From Rapana venosa (taxonomy: Eukaryota > Mollusca > Gastropoda > Neogastropoda > Muricidae): a DNA stretch of 64,000 nt. Below the pieces are notes generated by a model, which searched no databases, had not been told where the DNA came from, and was given only the letters and a program-made list of their open reading frames with translations. The stretch is from positions 52,605,049-52,669,048 of the forward strand of contig CM054140.1 in NCBI GenBank assembly GCA_028751875.1. The letters are read 5' to 3'. How positions within the stretch are numbered: position 1 is the stretch's first letter; every line of letters starts with the position of its first letter. Made by a program: the position numbers and the translations under genes. Below, piece by piece: positions 53,706 to 64,000 of the stretch.

Positions 53706-56500
53706 ATGTATTCAAGACACAATTCATGGCCCTCCAAGGATGGCTTACGCATTTGCCACCTAAAAATAAACCATGGGGTCAATAAAATCGAAGATTATAA
53801 CAAGACTCATCACAAACTAAGGCAAACCATTTCATATACTAGGGCTTTTCCCAGTCGACTTACAGAACACATAACCAACACTGACATTTCCATTCCAGGA
53901 TATAAAATCTTGCGGGAAAGATCCGCAAAAGCCCAAAGAAACAGGTATCTTAATCTATATTAGTGAGTCTGTAACGTTCAAATGTCTTTGCAATCTTGAA
54001 CGTTATGAAGTAGAATCCATCTGGATCGAAGTAGCTATAAAAGGTGCAGCACCTATTATAATGGGGTTCTGCTACAGAAATCCAACATAAAGAAAAAAAT
54101 GGATAGACAAGTTTGAGTCCATGATGAACGTAGTCCTATTAGAATCTAGGGAAATTATCTTATTAGGTTTATTTTATATTGACTAGCAAAAGTAAACAAC
54201 CAATGGACCCACGTTATTAATCATTCAATCTTTTAAATTTGTTACTTCACCCACAAAGTTACATCAAATTCGAACACATTTTGATCACATCTATGTATCA
54301 GACCCTAAAAACATCATAGAAATGTGTGTACCTGTATTAATGTAGCGATCACTACCAGTCTGTACCACTTGGTCAAAAAATAGGAACAAAAATTCCCAAA
54401 ACCCGGCCATAAAACTATAACCTATCGTTCTTTTGCAAAATTTAATGAGTAGCTTTTCTTACTAGAATAAGCAGTTCCATGCTCTCCCGGAAAAATTCAA
54501 TTTACTGATCCAGACCCGGCCATTGGTTTGGATAAAAGTTGTTATTGAAATCTATAACAGACATGTCCCATTAAAAACCGTAAGGGTCAAACATGTCCGC
54601 AAACCACCTTGGTTTACAAAGGAACTAGAAGAAGCATGTTATCTTAGAGATTTCTTAAAAGAACATAAATATTATGAGGAGGCAAAAAAATTAAGAAATG
54701 TCATAAACTCACAAAAACGGCGAGAGAAAAGGAAATATTTCCAAGATCTACTTTTTATCCAAACAAAATTCAAAGACTGTATGGAAAGCAATCAATCAAA
54801 TAACAAATAATCAATTGTTTCCAAATGTAACAAAAATTAAAGATTTTTTTCGCTGAAAAACAAACATCACTTCTTTAATATTTCTTCTAACATAATTAAC
54901 AATGATAACTCAAAAATCCAATGATCCCCAAATGAACGAAAACAATTCCGCAAAGAAAAGCGTTTCCTTCAAAATCCACATACCATTCATAACTGTTTCT
55001 GAGGTCTACAATTACCTGACTCACCTCAAACAATCAAGTACGCGTGGTCTTGATGGAATGATGGCAGAATACTGAAACTCTCGCTCCAGTTATTGCAGAC
55101 ACTCTGACACTATTTATAACCTTTGTCTTCATAAGAAGTATTTCCCCCAAAGCTTTTAAAAATGCTAAGGTGATTCCGATCCACAAGTCTGGAGACACTT
55201 CCGATCCCTCAAATTATAGGCCCAATCTCTATTTTATCTTACCTGTCAAAACCCTTGGAAAAACATATGAATAAAACATGTCCATCATATAGATATTAAC
55301 AACTTACTTTTACCAAATCAGTCTGGATTTAGAAAAAGTCACTTGTGACATTTCAGCATTGACTATTCTTGTAGATAATTGGTTGTCAAACATTAATGAC
55401 AATAAAATTTTGTGGAGTATTATTTTTGATTTCAACAAAGCATTTGATACAATTGACCGCCGACTTCTCATTAAAAAGCTAGACTTATTATAATCTCTCT
55501 ACAAATACTCTTGACTTCTTGCTTCTTATCTTACAAACAGGCAACAGTGTGTTTCAATAGCTACGGGCCACATCCACACTAAAACCCATTTTATTATGGA
55601 GTACCACAGGGGTCCATCTTAGGACCAATTCTCTTTTCATTATACATAAATGTCCTTCCTCTCCATATTCAAATCTAAATGCTAGCAATTTTGCTGACAA
55701 CACAACCATACATACAAAGCCATGCTGACATTAACTCTCTTACAAAGAAATTTCAAAATAGCACTGATGATTTGTCAAATGGACTGAAATAATCACATGT
55801 CTATACACCCCCAAAAAACAAAATGCATGCTTATCCCCTACCAGACAAAAGCGACAAAATCTATTTATACATTTTCTCCAATCCTATTGAAAAGAAAACA
55901 ATCAAACAAGCCTCTCATCACAAAGTTCTAGGAATAACAATTGATGAAAATCTCAGCTGGTACCATCATATATCACATCTGTGCAAATACATGTCTCAAA
56001 GAGTATGCCAATTGCTAAAGTCAAACATTTTCTTGACTTTCATTCAAGAAAACTATTCTTTCAAGCTTATATACAATCTTCAATAGATTATGCTTCAACC
56101 CTGTGGGATTCTGCTAGTGCAAACACTATGAAACCATTATTAAGTCTGTATAAACGTGCTCTTAAACTGGTTCTTTTGAAGAAGACTACCCTACTAGAAG
56201 TGGATTTTACTCAGTTAAATATTATTCCCCTACAACCAAAGACTAAGATTTAACAAAGGCATCATGATGTTTAAGATAATGACAGGAACTTTTCCCTCAT
56301 CCTTAAAAGACAACTTCCCAATGAAACATTCCAGAAATACTGCAAAGCCGAGTGTCCCAATCCCAAGAATACACTTGTTCAAATCTAGCTTACTCTACTC
56401 AGGCCCTGTGCTGTGGAACTCTCTACCTGACTCATTTAGACAACACCAATCATTAATCTTCAAAAGTAATTTTTTCATCCACTTCATGCATCAAAAATGA
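53706..56500 (+). pseudogene. CR1-like LINE ORF2, copy B
   Basis: Copies 44,345-47,140. The endonuclease start (53,706-54,120) and the C-terminal part (55,900-56,500) are nearly identical to copy A, while the middle (54,150-55,850) is frame-broken. The catalytic box is again FADN, in a context with an extra base (55,683-55,705), and the TGA after KSH L (55,345) is shared. Confidence 0.85.
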
Positions 56501-56567
56501 AAATTCACACTTGATCTGTTGGAAACAAAGTAAATATATCCTCCCTTACATTATACCAAATTATCCC

Positions 56568-56620
<53 letters not shown>

Positions 56621-57290
56621 CCTTCCTCTCTAACCCCCCCCCCTCTTCTCTGTTAATTGTGAAAGTTTTACTTGTATATTGCTATTGTGTTAATGAAAAA
56701 TGACTTTTACGTGGTTTGTTCTCCTTTATTTTATGGAGGTTTTGCTTTGTTTGGTTCTGTTTTGGTTTGGGTTTGGGGTTGTTGCTGTTGTTTGTTGTTG
56801 TTGTTGTTGTTGAGGGGGAAAAATATTTGGGGTCACCTCTCCTTGTTGTTGCCGCTTTTGTTTTGCTCTTGGTTCTTGCTATTTTTTCGGTTGTTTCTGT
56901 GTTTTCTGTTTTGCTTTCTTTCTTACTTGTTACTACATTTTTCCCCTTTTTTTCCTCTTCGGTGATTTTTGTGGGGATTTTTGTGTAGATTTTCTTCCGT
57001 ATACTGTGTAAGTGTATTGCTATAGGCTTTATTTTATTATCATATATATCCTTTAGGGGCAGGGACTGGATGTAAAAAAGCACATGTGTGCTTATTTATT
57101 ATCCTTGAAATAAAAGAATTTGTCATTGTCATTGTCATTGTCTCTGGTGCTACAATATCTATGAGGTATGATAGGGATCAATGTTACGAAAGAGATCTGA
57201 GAATAGATTTAAGTCCTGTTGGACATTAAGATAGTCGAGAGTACTGAGGAAAGATTTTCCTAATTAATTGTAGTCACTGATTTTTGGATT

Positions 57291-57470
57291 TACAATTGCA
57301 TACTCTCTATTGAGTCCCTATGATTAAATCGGTATTTTTGTATAAATAATGACAGGGGTTTGGGTTTTTTTTACAATCAGGTAGATGACCATATATCTAT
57401 TTGCTGTGTGTGCCTTTCATGAATTATGTACCTGGTTAACTATGGATACTTATCTTGATTTTATCTTTTT
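57291..57470. other. Spacer, nothing recognised
   Basis: AT-rich unique-looking DNA after the duplicated block. Confidence 0.4.
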
Positions 57471-57472
57471 TT

Positions 57473-57525
57473 TAATTCTTTTATATGGAGGATAATGGAA
57501 TACGCACTCATGTGCTTTTTTACAG
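57473..57525 (-). mobile_element. SINE-B/CR1 3' tail fragment
   Basis: AATTCTTTTATATGGAGGAT, AATGGAATACGCACTCATGTGCTTTTTTAC. Only the tail is present. Confidence 0.7.
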
Positions 57526-57543
57526 ACGGAGAGAGAAGAGAGA

Positions 57544-57578
<35 letters not shown>

Positions 57579-57610
57579 GAGAAGGAGAGAGTGAGAGAGA
57601 GAGAGATATA
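57526..57610. repeat. (GA)n / poly-G microsatellite at Polinton edge
   Basis: A run of about 30 Gs (57,547-57,577) within GA repeats. It marks the truncated end of the inverted Polinton. Confidence 0.9.
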
Positions 57611-57650
57611 TCAAATATATTTTGTAAAAACACAAAACGACTTTGATTTG

Positions 57651-58079
57651 TTAACCGTAATCTTCTAATATGCTATTAAATGTTTGTGTCAGCAACCAAA
57701 CAGATATCTGTGCATGTCTCCCACTGAAAGCAAACTTAAACAAATTATTCCTTTTCTTAACAATGTCATGCTCGGGTGAGCAGTCACCTCTAAGAAATAA
57801 TTTTACTGTATTTTCAAACAAGTAATAATAGTATTCTAAACACTGACTTATCCTGTCAGAGGGATTAACAATAATTATATTCTCATCTGTCCAAATAAAT
57901 TTTCTCTCTCTGTATGTTTTATTGTTGTGTAGTGTTGGACAGAATATAACAATGAACTCGAAAAGATTTTTGTACACTGTTTGTAATAAATCTAAAACAA
58001 ATACAGTCTTGCCACAGCCAGTCTGCCCGCATATTAGAGAGCATGGTGCTTTCTTGGTAGAAAAACTTAGCTGGACCAT
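57651..58079 (-). pseudogene. Polinton packaging ATPase, truncated C-terminus
   Basis: A 142-codon open frame from ATG 58,079 (MVQLSFSTKKAPCSLICGQT) with an intact Walker A GQTGCGKT at 58,028-58,005, FIWTDENIIIVNPSDRISQC, a damaged Walker B region (LFLRGDCSPEHD where hydrophobic-IDD is expected), and the GRHAQISVWLLTQTFNSIL segment. The family is about 230 residues, so the end is missing, cut by the microsatellite-bearing edge. It is in frame with the capsid C-terminus upstream. Confidence 0.85.
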
Positions 58080-59347
58080 TAGTAAACAACTGCTTTTAGG
58101 TCTGTTTCCTCTAATGTTGAGTTGTGCATCCATCAATACAAATAGATATATTTTCATGTGCTCATCATTTTCTTGCTCTTTCTCTATTTGCATAAATATT
58201 TCTGTCTGAGCGTTTTCAAATGCATCTTCCGAACCATGCAGCCTATCATCATCTGACGATCTAAAGTCAACCCACAACCGATATTTTTTAGATGTTAAGT
58301 ATCATGAAGCCTAACATCATGCAGATGTAAAGATTTGCTAGTAAGACCAGTATTGGGATCATTGTGTTGTCCAGCAGCAAATATTTTCTTACCTCACACA
58401 AAGTGTTGAATGGTAAATAACTCTGAGCGATAGACTTGATTTAGGTTGCCCCTCTATATACATACCAATGTTAATAGGGGGATTAAATAGAAACTCTCAA
58501 ATTGATTTGGAAAAGGAGCCCTCTGGTTCTTCAAACAGCATTAATATTCCTTTAATGATCTTGCCGAGTGTTCAGATTAGTTCCCCACAGTATCTCATTA
58601 CACTTCATTAATGTTGCTATAGTTGAGCACTCTTTCATATAGATACAAGCCTGACTGATATTGCTGTGCAATCAAGCGTGCAGCTCTGGGTGATTGACCA
58701 ACATCATACTCCCTAAAGATATATATATTTTGTACTTTGCGTCAGCGTCCTGGAATGTAATAACACGAGCACTGTCCGTTTAAAAGTTAGCTCATACGAC
58801 ATCCCCTGTCCTGAGTGCCCCTGAATAGTAAGGCATGTGAGAGCTGAGCATTCAAAGTCAAGAGGAATACACAACTGTTACTTAGCTCTTGCTATGGCAT
58901 CATCTTTTCTTGTTTCCCTTAATCAGCAGAATGTACTCTATGTTTTAGTCCCCTCATCATCCTGTTGCCCTTTGATAAATAAGATCATCTCATTTTCTTT
59001 TTGTCATCCATAAATCAGTATAGATCAAGACTAATGTCTGCATTTTTAGTGACAGCACTTCTCTGCTCTAGCTTGACACTAATCTTTTTGTATAATAGCC
59101 TAGCTAGTTTGGGCTACCACCATCTGTTGGATCATCTCCAGGACTCTAGTTCATATCAGAAAAGCAAGCCTAGTTGTAGCCTGGAACAATGACATCATCT
59201 TTTCCTAAATTAGGAAACCTTACATTAAATCTGATTTTCATCAATAGTGGAGGGTATGTTTGTAATAACTATTGTCTGTCTTTTCCATTTTATCCTAAGG
59301 ATCTTAAACCTACGGATCGGTTCTGCACCAAATGTTTGTTGCGCCAT
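58080..59347 (-). pseudogene. Polinton major capsid protein, frameshifted
   Basis: Start at ATG 59,347 (MAQQTFGAEPIRRFKI). The C-terminal 66 codons are open (58,277-58,080: DDDRLHGSEDAFENAQ, then MKIYLFVLMDAQLNIRGN) and join the ATPase frame with no stop. In between, conserved segments lie in several frames (for example ARLIAQQYQSGLY near 58,650). About 420 codons, as in the left element at 12,989. The two copies are clearly homologous but differ by many indels. Confidence 0.8.
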
Positions 59348-59359
59348 CTTTTTTCATAT

Positions 59360-60030
59360 AGTAGCAAAATTAAAAAAACTACAAAGAAATAATGAAAGAC
59401 TATGATATAGATAATATATATGATGTGTTTTACGCCAGCTGATGATATGGTGAAGCAGCAGCAGCTGTAGTCACCCTTAGCATTCAACTCAGAAGAGAAT
59501 TATAAGAAAGCAGGGTTAAAATTTTCACACAAGTTTGGGACAACCAACGCAAAGTACAGCCCATATGATTATGAAAAAGACAACAAAGACAATCTGTATG
59601 CTGTAACGACACAGGAAAAAAGGGTTTTATTAACAAAGAAAAATCCCCCCCATCATTTTTGCAAAAAAACACTAAAGAAAGATAAGTGTTTGCATGCAGA
59701 AAAAACTTGTATTAGTGATGCCTAACTACTAACGACCCTACAAAGTTTACACAACACAAAATGGAAAAAAACTACCAAACAAACATTAAAAGTCAAACCA
59801 TTAAAACCTACACAGGGGCAAACAAACAACTAAAAACTTTTCTGGGTTGGAACTATTCACACAAAAAGGGGAAAGACCAGCACTAAAAACAATAATATCA
59901 AACCCTACCTATACCATAAAAAAGGGGGCTCAATCAAGCACTACAGAGTATAAATAACTAAAAAATAATTTGCAAAGCAGGTGATTAACCCAGCATAGAA
60001 CTGAAAAAAAGAACTAGCAAAAGCAATCCC
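59360..60030. other. Polinton spacer, transition to noisy sequence
   Basis: 59,360-59,650 aligns with the reverse complement of 12,770-12,980 and adds sequence missing there. From about 59,650 homopolymer runs increase. No gene recognised. Confidence 0.5.
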
Positions 60031-60041
60031 CCAAATCTTGA

Positions 60042-60230
60042 ATGGGAAGTAAAAAAAAAAACACACAGATAAAAAAATTGCAAGATGAACGCCAAGCAAA
60101 TTGGGGTCTTAAACAAAAACAACAACGACTACAATCTCAGTTAGCAAAAAAAGAAACAATTCATGATTCTTTAGAAAAACACACTCGCAGAAAAAATCCG
60201 ACATGTTTCACGGAAAAGGCATAACACTTG
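60042..60230 (+). CDS. Small coiled-coil-like Polinton ORF
   Basis: Sixty codons (MGSKKKNTQIKKLQDERQAN...) rich in Lys, Gln and Arg. The minus strand at 11.28-11.53 kb encodes a matching LQDER segment, so the ORF is conserved between the two Polintons and is probably part of a real gene upstream of the polymerase block. Predicted helix or coiled coil. Function unknown. The exact ends are unreliable because of local sequence quality. Confidence 0.4.
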
Positions 60231-63200
60231 TCAAAAAATTTACAGCTTGGTTTGGCTATTAGCCACTTTTTATTGCTAAAGGGAAGCACACTTCCACCCC
60301 CACCCCCACCCCCTTCCACACCCACAGGAAAGGGTGGGTTAAGAAAAAACGGGCCACTTGCCCCAAATGAAAAAAAAATACCTACAATTTGGGCAACCCC
60401 TTCCGGGATTTTGGGGCTCTGGTTTACTGGCGCTATCAACTGCGGGGAAAAGTTGTGGGACTTGGCAAGCATTTGGGGGCTTTATGTTTTATTTTTGGGT
60501 TTTCTCTTTCAAAATAAAAAAAAGCAAGTCCGCTTAAAAAATTTAACTTTTTTAAAAGTGTTTTTCTTTGTGACGTCTCTTACGGGGGAAAAATTATTGT
60601 TTTTTTTTTGTTTTGAGGTGGGGAGTAGTTCTTCCTTGTTTTCCGTTTTGGACACCTTTTCTTCGGTGTACTGATAATGCTCGTGTTTTGTTTTACTTTC
60701 TTTTTTTCCCAATAAAACCCACCCCACTATAATAATATTGTTTTTGTATTTTTGTAATTTTTCCCCTTTTTGTAACTATTTTGGAAGGCAGCATATATAA
60801 ACCCATGTCCTATAGAAAAGTCTACCTTAGACCTGCTAGTGAAAACATTTTGAAATGTTTTGAGCTTGAGGGTAGGTAAAGGGCCCCATAATATGCACAA
60901 GATTTCTAAAAACTGCTTTGTTAAAACCCCAGTGCCCCCAATAATACCGCCCTTTTGTCTGTCCCGTGACCAACAACACCACAAAAGGGTTCAAACAAGT
61001 TTTAAACCCTTAATCCTGGTCTTTTAAACCCCTTCACTTTTATCAAAAAAAAGTCTCTACTTTTAAAGGAATTTTTTTTGGTTATATGAGACCCACCTTG
61101 TATCTGCATTTTATTTATTTTACTTTATTATTCATATAGATAAAATGTTTAAAAACACAACAACACCCACCCTTGTACCTGTTAAACTCCCCCTTTGACA
61201 ACCACTGCCCAACATAAAACATTCTTTGCATGGGGTTTCTACAAAGATCAGGGAAAAACATTACAGCAGAAGAAGGGATTAACAATACCCTAAAACTAGA
61301 TCGTTTTTCATTTATGGCAAAAATTATTATGATTTCTGCACACGGAAAAGGAGCCTTTCGCCCAGCGGGACACAGCAAAACAACCCAAAGCAGTTAAGAA
61401 ACTCTACATCTCCCCACATAAAAGGGTGCAAACGTCTTGCAAAAATGCGGGTTACAGAAACCCTTTTAAAAGATCATTTTGGGGGATGGGGGGAATTTCC
61501 TTTGTTGGGGGTGTTAAAGATATGGTGAGAAAAAAACCCTTGTGGGTGAAAGACCTATTGACTTGGCATAAAATTTTTTGCTTTTGTACACTTGTTTCAT
61601 AAAACACAACAAAAACCAAGGGGTGACGGGGCTTTTTCCTCTCAGTCCCTTCTGACCGGAAAACCTTCCACCCACAAGCAATTACTGGAAGCACACAATA
61701 CTTACTACCCTTCAATTTCAAAACTAGAAGAAGGCTTCCATGAAACCCGTATAAAATTCAAAGACGCACACAAAAACAGTTACTGAAAAAATTTACAATT
61801 AAATTAAAAATAAAAAAAAAAATACTAATAACATACATCCCCCGTCCCGTGGTCCCGCAATAAACACCCAAAGATACCCCAATATTTTAGCTTTAAAAAT
61901 CTTTGGGGATGTACAAGAGTTTAGAAGGATGGGGATTGGTGAAGTTTTCTCTTTTGGTACAAAAGAGGGTACAAAAGCCACAGCAATAAAAAATAAGAAA
62001 CCCCGGGTTTTTTAAAATTGAACATTGCGTAATGTTAAGTGAAGATTTGCGATGATTTTTTACAAAAGTAAATATAAAAACTAATAAAAGGCACTTCAAA
62101 AAAAAAGCATCAACGGGGAGATCAAATTTTTGGTTTTTTTTGTCCAACACTCCTATCGCCCGACAAAATTTCGAAACCAAAATGTGGCAAGTAAACAAGC
62201 ATAGATATCAACAGAAGCAAGAATAAGTAAGATAATAGCATTTCAAATAAACACTTACTTTCTTCATAAAAAGACTCGTGCTAAACTCAACCACTTGTCG
62301 TTCCTCCTACTTTCCCCTGGGTGATCTACACTTGGTTTTTCAGTTGCAGAGAAAAACGTTCATGGAGGGGTTTCTATTAACTGGAAAAACCCCACTTGAT
62401 GCCCCCAAATTGCTTTGCTATCGGAACAGCGGGGGTGCAATGCATTGAAAGGGAAAATTTCCGTAATAAAGCAACTTGCTCCTAACCCACCACAGCTGAC
62501 ACAATTCCCCCCCCTCAACACCCACATTGCCCCCCTTGCAGTTTTACACAGATGTTTTTATGCCCAAAATCAAATTTCAAATTAAAAAATTAAAACCATA
62601 AAAATTACACACTTTTTTTAAAATAAAGAAGAAAATGACAACCGCTAAAAAATCCCAAAGTTTCCCAGTGCACCCGACCCCGAAACCCCCTTTAAAGATA
62701 AGGGAAGCCTTTTTTTTGACAAACTTTCCAAAATCAGCATGTCATTGGCAACAACTAAAAGTATACAAAATCAGCGTAGGACGACACATTTCTGGGGGGA
62801 GCTCTATTACACAGGGACAGCAACACTGTCTACGCTGCAGCAGGGAAAGCCATTGCCTCTTGGCTACTGGAATTGGGGCTCCTAACAAATTGCATTGGCT
62901 CTTTTTTAAAAACACAACCCGTTCATTTGCCATCATCTTTTTTAAAAAATTGTCATAAACAAAAAAAGATGCTGTTTTTGCCTTTTCATTCCCCAAATTA
63001 AGCTCATCGGCTATTAACAAAGCCTAACATCCCAATACAAAAGGGTTTAAACTCTCAGGATGCTACATGACTACAAACGCAAAAGTTTGCCTCCAGAACA
63101 AACAACCAAAAACCCTGCCTGTGGACAGAAACCCAAAGAAAAAGGAATGATAAAAAAGAGGCTGCTTTGGGCCCGACAGTGCTTTAAGGACAGTGGTACA

Positions 63201-63240
63201 TTAAGGGTAAAAAACCCGCGGTAGATTCACTGCTTTTAAA
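60231..63240. other. Polinton interior in poor consensus, minor structural genes expected
   Basis: Corresponds to about 11.2-7.4 kb of the first Polinton, inverted (clear anchors near 60,285-60,450). Frames such as 62,635-62,958 plus are open but biased by AAAA/CCCC runs. I cannot support a gene call beyond the expectation that it matches the unassigned minus-strand block of the left element. Confidence 0.45.
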
Positions 63241-63335
63241 ACCTAGCAAAAAAAAAAAAACAAGAAGCAAGCAATTAATTTAAATTTAATAATTTTTTTT
63301 TTTTTTATTGATTAGAGATTTTAGTTTAGGCTCAT

Positions 63336-64000
63336 ATGGACAAAGGGGTTTTAGACAATAGAGCTAAATTTACACAACGCAAAAACATGGGAAAAGCATT
63401 CAAGATGCAATCGCACAAAACCAAAACCCAAACATAAACCCCCCATAAAGGGGCAGTTGGTTCTGAAAAATTTAACAACATGAAATAAAGATGAAGAATT
63501 AATGTTCATGTTCAACAAAACAACAACACGAAATCCTTTGAAAAACTCAACACAACAGGGCAGTGAGATGATGCGCAACTTCGAAATTCGCAGAAAAAAG
63601 CAAGATGAGGGGATGGAAAGTTGAAGGTTCTTTGCATAGAACAAAGCAAACAAAGTTTCATCCCCTTGTTTGTAAAGTTACATTCCCCTTTCCCCCCCGG
63701 TTGTACAAAACGTGCTGTGCTGAAATACAAACAAAAATGCAAGGTTTTTATGTGTTGGGTGGCTAAACTTTTTATGTAAAAAAAATCAGAGGAGTTTCAA
63801 AAAATCGAACATCGTGACAAACTTGACTTTACCGGCATTTTATTTCCTGTGGGTGTTAGGATATTGACAAGTTTTAGGAACTAAACCCCCCCAAAACCAG
63901 TAAATTTACACCTGGGGAAAAAGTGGCCCCCCACGGACCAGCAGGTTTAAAACCACTTTGATCTCAAAAGGGCCCCACAAACGTAATCCCAAAAATTTAA
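63336..64000 (+). pseudogene. Polinton DNA polymerase B, N-terminal part, off window end
   Basis: ATG at 63,336 in CTCATATGGACAAAGG, preceded by the AT-rich spacer (63,273-63,316) that also precedes the left gene. The sequence follows the reverse complement of 7,261-6,600 closely: AATAGAGCTAAA (63,358), AAAGCATTCAAGA (63,395), AAGCAAACAAAGTTTCATCC (63,644), AAAACGTGCTGTGCTGAA (63,707) and ACATCGTGACAAACTTGACTT (63,810). Many base drops and homopolymer changes destroy the frame. It continues beyond 64,000. Confidence 0.8.

Larger units (their letters stand above)
48090..57290 (+). mobile_element. Tandem copy B of the CR1-like block, noisy
   Basis: Collinear with 38,360-47,900 throughout: 5' region, ORF1, inserted antisense LINE fragment, ORF2, 3' UTR and the same 3' flank. 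Differences are mostly missing single bases (48.09-53.45 and 54.15-55.9 kb). 53.45-54.1 and 55.9-57.3 kb are almost identical to copy A, even sharing its stops. Because the flank beyond the LINE tail is repeated too, this is a segmental duplication or an assembly duplicate, not a second retrotransposition. Confidence 0.85.
57611..64000 (-). mobile_element. Second Polinton, inverted and truncated, running off the window
   Basis: Carries the genes of the first Polinton in opposite orientation: ATPase and capsid on the minus strand (57.65-59.35 kb) and the polymerase on the plus strand from 63,336. It matches the reverse complement of about 14.7 to 6.5 kb. No terminal repeat is found at its left end, so it is truncated within or just after the ATPase. 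It lacks the SINE present at 11.8 kb. From about 59.7 kb the sequence is rich in homopolymer runs and looks like poor consensus. Confidence 0.85.

Overview
This is animal genomic DNA, most likely from a mollusc or another lophotrochozoan. I see no intact host gene. Almost everything readable is mobile DNA: Polinton/Maverick elements, CR1-like and L2-like non-LTR retrotransposons, three SINE types, one LTR remnant, and very many microsatellites ((GA)n, (CA)n, (TA)n, GACA, CATA, ATT). The mollusc guess rests on this repeat mix, not on a diagnostic gene, so it is only moderately secure.

Layout. 1-412 is a piece of a Polinton integrase gene, cut where a second Polinton begins. 413-16,031 is a Polinton bounded by inverted terminal repeats whose outer 160 bp are themselves palindromes. 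It holds integrase (+), a protein-primed type DNA polymerase B (-), an unassigned block (-), then major capsid protein and packaging ATPase (+). All its genes are broken. 16-29 kb is repeat debris: SINEs, microsatellites, a 10-copy 49-bp minisatellite, two 5S-rRNA-derived SINEs, a 3' fragment of the CR1-like LINE, and a repeat carrying hammerhead ribozyme motifs (24.3-25.2 kb). 29.5-32.4 kb is a decayed CR1-like LINE. 34.3-34.8 kb is an LTR remnant. 35.1-37.2 kb holds two L2-like LINE pieces (-). 37.4-38.3 kb is a third, inverted copy of the hammerhead repeat with a SINE inserted in it.

38.36-47.94 kb is a long CR1-like element: ORF1 with an SGNH esterase domain, ORF2 with endonuclease and reverse transcriptase, and a 3' UTR ending in TCATTG repeats. 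It carries a small antisense insertion of another LINE. The same 9.3-9.6 kb block, including that insertion and the 3' flank, is repeated in tandem at 48.09-57.29 kb. The second copy is full of single-base drop-outs and is joined to the first by a homopolymer-rich patch, so a duplicated or unpolished assembly segment is the first explanation to test. 57.6-64 kb is a second Polinton in inverted orientation (ATPase and capsid on -, polymerase on + running off the window), also in apparently poor consensus from about 59.7 kb.

Three cross-links stand out. The CR1-like LINE shares its 3' end with a tRNA-headed SINE, and the L2-like LINE shares its 3' end with a different SINE, so two LINE/SINE partner pairs are visible in one window. 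A roughly 630-bp repeat carries type I hammerhead cores in three states of decay; its first copy keeps a cleavable GUC site and a paired stem I, as in retrozymes or Penelope-type long repeats.
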